A program made the translations under genes and the position numbers. Below, piece after piece: positions 30,101-34,874 of a DNA stretch of 34,874 nt. Positions within the stretch are counted from its first letter, which is position 1. Each line of letters starts with the position of its first letter. This stretch comes from Bolinopsis microptera (taxonomy: Eukaryota; Ctenophora; Tentaculata; Lobata; Bolinopsidae), in assembly GCF_026151205.1 (NCBI RefSeq), contig NW_026971829.1, positions 1 to 34,874 on the forward strand, read 5' to 3'. The notes beneath the pieces were generated by a model, which worked only from the letters and a program-made list of their open reading frames with translations, was not told the DNA's origin and searched no databases.

Positions 30101-33100
30101 AAACCCCTACCTCACGAGTTCTGTTTTTTTTAATTGCAAACCCGAAAAAACCCAAAAAACGGTTTTACGGGGCCCCAGCTGGGGGCATTTATCAACCCCG
30201 GTCCCCCCCCCCAAAATTCGCAAATTTTTCCCGGAAAGTGGATGAAAACGTTTGATAAAAAAGAGGTTTTGGGGAAAATGAAACTTTTGGGACGAATTTT
30301 GCGTATAAGTTTTCTTTTGGAAAAAGGGAAAAAAAAAAACGAAAACCAAAAGAAACCAAAAAAGAAAACCTTGAAAACCCCGGACATTTTTGATTTTTTT
30401 TTAAAAAGGCAAGCACGGGGGAAGAAAATGCCCGTTTTTTAAAAAGGGGCCCCCATTCCCGACCACCAAAAAAGAAAAAATTTCCCCCCAAATCGAAAGT
30501 GGACTTGAAAAATTTTTTCAAAAACCCGGTTTTAGGGGGGCTCCTGAGAAACCTGATTTCCCCGGGGCCACCCCCCAAAAACCCTCCACTTTTTTAAAAT
30601 CAGCGAAGGATACGTAAAAATTTAGGAAAGGGCCCCCAAAAATTTTACACTCGAAATCTGAAAGTGGGGGGGAAATTTTGTCCCCTGGGGCTAAATGTTT
30701 TACGTACCGGGGACGCTTTAACGATCGAGCCCCTGAAACAAAAGAAAAAATTTTTGGGTCACCCGGGGAATGGGGTTTTTTAAAAGCCCCACCCTTTCGA
30801 GTTTTCGGGGGGGGAAAATTCGCAGGGGGGCCGGTTCAAAAGGGGGCCCCACTCCTATTAAACCAATCAAAAAATTAAAAAAATGTGCAGATATTGAAAT
30901 CAAGAGTGTTTAAATTTGGGTTTGTGGGGGACATTTGCAAAGTAACCATATGGGAATTAGACTCACGTATTGAGGAAATTATTTTTACTCGTACTCTACT
31001 TACCTACTTTAGCCCCCCCGGTGGGGGGAAACCAAAACAAGTTTTTCCCACCTTTTCTGGGTTTTTTCTTCCCATCAACCCTTGGAGGGGAATATAAAGT
31101 TAGGGGGGGGGCCAATTTTGAAATTTTTTGTGGCTCCCTTACAGGGGAAGTTTGGGCCTTGGTTGTTTTTCCGGGGGGGGCATTTATCGGGCCCCCCCCT
31201 TTGTTTTTAGGAAAGTTTACCTACTTTCATATGTTCGAATTTTTACACCACCTGGGGGGCCCCTTTCCCCCCTTTTAAAGGTTTTTCAGGGGGGAGTTTT
31301 AAATTTAAAAGGGGGTTTTTAACAGTTTTTTTACAGCGGATGATCAGCTTTTTTTTATACGAAATTTTTTAAACAATGAGTGTATTGAGGGGGCAGTTAT
31401 TTAAATTTTTCAAAGGGAAACATTGGGGAGTAAAGTTAAAATCGTTTTTTTTTTTTTTATTTTAGAAATTTAGAGGTAAAAAAATTTTACATTAGTTTTG
31501 GACATTTTTTTTTTACATTTTTTAAAGGGGGGGATTTTTAAAAACACTTTTTTTGGTTTTTTTTTTGGGTTTGGGGGGGGACCACCCCCCCTGTAAAACG
31601 TTTTTTTTGGAAAAGGGGGGGAAAATTCGGCGTAATTATTAAAATTTTTCAGTTATTTAAAATCAGTAACCCCCGTTCGGTTCTTAACAAACGGGGGTTT
31701 TTTAGGGAATATTGCGGTTCCTTAGCCAAAAACCAGAGAAAAAAGCCCCCCTTTTATGTTTTTCAAAAACCCAAAAGCCCGACCCCCCGGGGTCCCGTTT
31801 TAAAAGAATCAAGTGGGGGGAATCGAGGTTTTCCCGTCTACCCCTGCGGATTTTTTTTCCCGTTTTCCCCGGGAGGTCCCGGGAAATCCGGATCGTGAGG
31901 GGGGGGGAAAAGTGCCCCAACCCCGATTAAAACAAGGAAAAAAAAACCCCGAACAAGGGGGATTTTTTACAAACCCAAAAGTCACCCACCCCAAAACCGG
32001 GGAAGGGGGGAGGGGGGTAAGAAAAAAAACTTCTTTAACCCGTAATGCCCCCACCTTGCTTTTTTACAGGCCCCCAAAAAACCATTAAAAGTTTTTAAGG
32101 GGGTCATCGTTGGATCTTTTTAAAAGGGAAAAATTTGGGGCCAACCAAAAAAGAGTTCCCCAAAACGCAAGGAAAAAGGGGGGGGGGGCCCCAGGAGAAA
32201 AACGTCAAAAACCCAAAACCCGGGGTTTCCCCGTTTTCCCCCCCCCCATTTACCTTTTTTTTCTGGAAACAGTTTTTTTTTAATAAATTCGCAAAAAAAA
32301 ACATTTAAAAAACTAACAAACCCCCCCCTCAGGAGTTTTTTTTTTTAACCTGGGTAAGGGGGGGGGTTTTCGGGACATCTTTCGCCGCCTCGTCCCCCCT
32401 GGAAAAAAGAGGGGAAAACTTTTTTGGGGGGACCTTTGGGAAAACCCCCCAACCCAAATTTTTTGGAATCTCCCCCCAGGGCTCACAGGAAAACAAAACA
32501 TGCTCAAAAAAAAGGGGCATTTTTTAATTAGTTTTTCTTTGGGGGGAGTTTTTTTTTGGGGAAGAAGATTTTTCTTGGGGGGGAAAACTGGGAGAAAAAG
32601 GGCCCCCCCCATGGGGTCGTCTGATGGGGGGGCCAGGGCCCGGGGTTTTCTAGGATTTCCTAGAGCAAAAATCCAGAGGAAGGGGTTTTGGGGGGCGGGG
32701 AATACGCATCTCTAAAAATCCTAACCGAACCCCCAGTTTTTTATCTTTTAAGTTTATTGGGTTTAAGAGTAAAAAAAAAAATGTTTTTTTAAGGAAAAAA
32801 TTGAGAAAACGATGTTAAAAATTGAGGTAAGTCCTGAAAAAAAAGGGAATTTTTTTCTGAGTTGAGTTATTTATACATAATTTAGTCGATGGGTTTTTAA
32901 AAATAGTAAAATAATTTTTTTGGGTAGGGGGGGTTTCTTTGGTTTAAACCATTGGGAAAACCGGTTTAACGTTTTTGCTTAAGTGCTGAAATTTTTAAAT
33001 TTATTTTTTTTTTACACATTTTAACTTGGAATTCGAAAAAAAACAGTTTTTTTCTTTTTTCAATTAGTTTTTTGTTCATGGTGTTTTTTAAAATTTTTTT

Positions 33101-34129
33101 TTTATTAGCTTAAAAATTTCTTCCCGTCGTTTTTTTTTTGTTTTTTTTTTTGGGGGGGTTTTTTTTGCAATTAAAAATTTTTTTTGGGTTTTATATTTTC
33201 GTAAAAAATTTTTTTTTCGTTTTTTGTTTTAATGGGGATTTTAAAAATTTTTTTTCCGTCGTTTTTAATTTTTTTTAAAAACCCTGTTTACAAAAATTTT
33301 TTTTTTTAACAGAAAACTGAAGAAAAAGGGAGGTTTTTTTACGTTGGGGGAATGATTATTTCATTCAATAAAAATTTTTCTAGCAAAGTTTGCTGCTTTC
33401 AATTTGTTTTTTGCAAAATTAAAGGAGTCTTAAAAAAGGAAATTTCCCCCCCAAAGGGGAAAAAAACCTATTTCATTTATTTTTAAATTTTTTTTCATTA
33501 CAAAGGGTTTTTATTTGGATTTCTGAAAATGCTGTTACACAAAAAAAAGGGGGTTAAGAATTTTAAATTTGAAGGGTGTCTGTAAAAAATTTTTCCCCCG
33601 CAAGTTTCGCCCCCCCAAAATGAAAAATTAAATTCACTTTCCAAAAATTTTCCAGACTTAAAATCGAAAAAAGCAAAAAAAAAAACCAAGCGTTGAATTT
33701 TAGATTTTTGCAAGAAAAAACCATGCAAAAAAAGGGGTTTTAAAAATCGTCCCCCCGTGGTAAAAAACCCGGGGGGGAAAAAAAAACAAAGTGCTGAAAA
33801 ATTTTAACTAAACAACCCCCTCGAAAAAAGTTCACGGTGGGGGCAAAAAAACCCCTTTTACAACGGCAAAAAAAAAATGCTTTTAAATGATTTTTTGGAA
33901 AAACACCTCTCGCATAACTAAAAAGTATTTACCCAAAATAAGTTAATTTTTTTTTTCCTTTCAAAACAAACAAACACCAAAAAAAGCCCCACGCGATAGA
34001 ATAAAAAAAAAAGCCCACATGACGTTTTTTCTCCCCCGCAGAGATTTTTTTGAAGGGGGAAAACGGGGGGTGGGGTCCCCCCCCCCGGGGAGGGGCCCCC
34101 CTGAAAAGTATACCGTGTTTTTTTTCCGT

Positions 34130-34370
34130 GTTTTTGTATCACGTGGTGGGTTTAGTGGTTGGGGGGGTTCCCGTTTTGGGTCCCCCCGGGTTGTGTTCAC
34201 GTTGTTGTGTTTTTTCGTTGTTTTTTTCCCCCGTGGGTTTTGGGACGGGGGTGGTTAAAAGTGGGTGGGTTTTTCACGTGGGTTGGTCACGTGTTGTATC
34301 ACGTGGTTGGTTTCACGTTTTGGTGTGTCACTGGGTTTTTTCACGTTGGGGGGTCAGTGGGGGGGGGTCC
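34130..34370. repeat. TCACGTGGTTGG-type degenerate repeat
   Basis: TCACGT recurs at irregular spacing with GGTTGGTTT between copies (34138, 34194, 34274, 34287, 34299, 34313, 34340). Probably a minisatellite seen through homopolymer noise. Confidence 0.5.
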
Positions 34371-34619
34371 CCGTTGGGGGTTTTTCAAAAAGTGGTTGTG
34401 TTCCCCCCGGGGGTGGTAAAGTGGTTGTTTCTGTGGTTGGGGGTTTTTTTTCCCCCCTGGGTTTTCCCCCCCCACGTGGTGTGGGTTCACGGGGTTTTTT
34501 TGTCCCCCAGTTTTGGGTTTGGGGGGGGGGGAAAAAAAAAATTAATCGTTTTTTTGTAGGGGGGGGCCGGGAGGGTTTTGAAGCAACCCAAAGCGAAATC
34601 CAGTTTGGGGGTTTAAAAA

Positions 34620-34840
34620 AGGGGCCTAGTTTTAATAGGGTCAGTGTAAATAGGGGGGCTAGTGGGTTTTAATAGGGGGGTTTTAGTGTAAAAAAGGGGG
34701 GGCCCCGGGTTAAAAAGGGGGTCTAGTGGGGTTAAAAAAAGGGGTTTTTAGGTTAAAAAAAAAGTATAGGGGGGCCTAGTTAAAAGGGGGGCCCCAAATG
34801 TTTAAAAAGGGGGGTTTAAAAGGGGGAAAATTTGGGGGAA
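34620..34840. repeat. GGGGCCTAGTTTTAATA-type degenerate repeat
   Basis: Repeated blocks of CTAGTGGGTTTTAATAGGGG character with shifting run lengths, about 25-35 bp apart, at the right end of the window. Confidence 0.5.
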
Positions 34841-34874
34841 AAAGGGGGTTTGGGGGGGGGAAAATTGCCTTTTC

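Larger units (their letters stand above)
27143..34874. other. Homopolymer-inflated, probably low-quality sequence
   Basis: For 7.7 kb nearly every run is stretched (G6-G9, T8-T12, A7-A10, C6-C8), a texture absent from the first 27 kb. Open frames on both strands encode only Phe/Lys/Gly/Pro-rich strings and are not genes. A few more complex islands remain, for example 30870-31010. Related sequences recur at 29325-29400 and 33360-33430 (AAAAATTTTTCT...GCTGCTTTCAATT), so some real repeats underlie the noise. I annotate no gene here. Confidence 0.75.

Noticed and set aside
27320-34672. Many Phe/Lys/Gly-rich frames on both strands
   Set aside because: They arise from homopolymer runs, overlap each other on both strands and show no domain or codon signal.

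Overview
This window is nuclear DNA from a metazoan. The evidence is spliced exons with GT-AG boundaries, a seven-transmembrane receptor, non-LTR retrotransposon fragments, a tRNA-derived SINE, fold-back elements and minisatellites. The receptor style and repeat content suggest an early-branching marine invertebrate, perhaps a cnidarian, but I cannot name a taxon. There are no bacterial operons, phage genes or CRISPR arrays.

Layout. 1-940: a 16-bp minisatellite with a longer period of about 190 bp. 1223-9691: a dense cluster of non-autonomous elements of three families. Family A has four copies, with a sub-terminal inverted repeat, a variable 17-bp minisatellite and two perfect GAA-loop hairpins. 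Family B has four copies and ends in 153-bp inverted repeats. Family C has arms of nearly 1 kb arranged as a giant palindrome around one A copy. Two A+B cassettes form a nearly identical tandem duplication. Between B3 and A4 lies a tRNA-derived SINE that ends in a complete hammerhead ribozyme.

9821-12155 (minus): a NERD-nuclease plus superfamily 1 helicase gene. It keeps one good intron but has about five frame breaks, one of them a 10-bp insertion exactly at the Walker A loop. 13627-14745 (plus): an intact single-exon GPCR whose C-terminal tail is not GPCR-like but reads as the C-terminal part of a LINE reverse transcriptase. The rest of that LINE 3' end follows out of frame to about 15192.

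16038-18330 (minus): exons of a membrane-anchored tandem-KH protein that resembles the N-terminal half of Tudor-KH (TDRKH/PAPI). Its splice phases fit across exons, but it carries a stop, a poly-G tract where a splice donor is expected, a coding GTAACC minisatellite with a 7-bp duplication, and one more frameshift. A degenerate LINE (18331-20097, minus) lies directly upstream. 20200-22900 holds possible exons of unrecognised minus-strand genes. 22900-27100 is mostly AT-rich and non-coding, with CACGTG clusters and a paired E2F-like site.

27105-34874 has a different texture: homopolymer runs of all four bases dominate from a poly-C tract onward. I read it as low-quality or error-inflated sequence, not genes.

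Most promising observations: the SINE-hammerhead unit, the GAA-triloop hairpins kept perfect in every A copy, the GPCR-LINE tail fusion, and the minisatellite inside a KH-domain exon.
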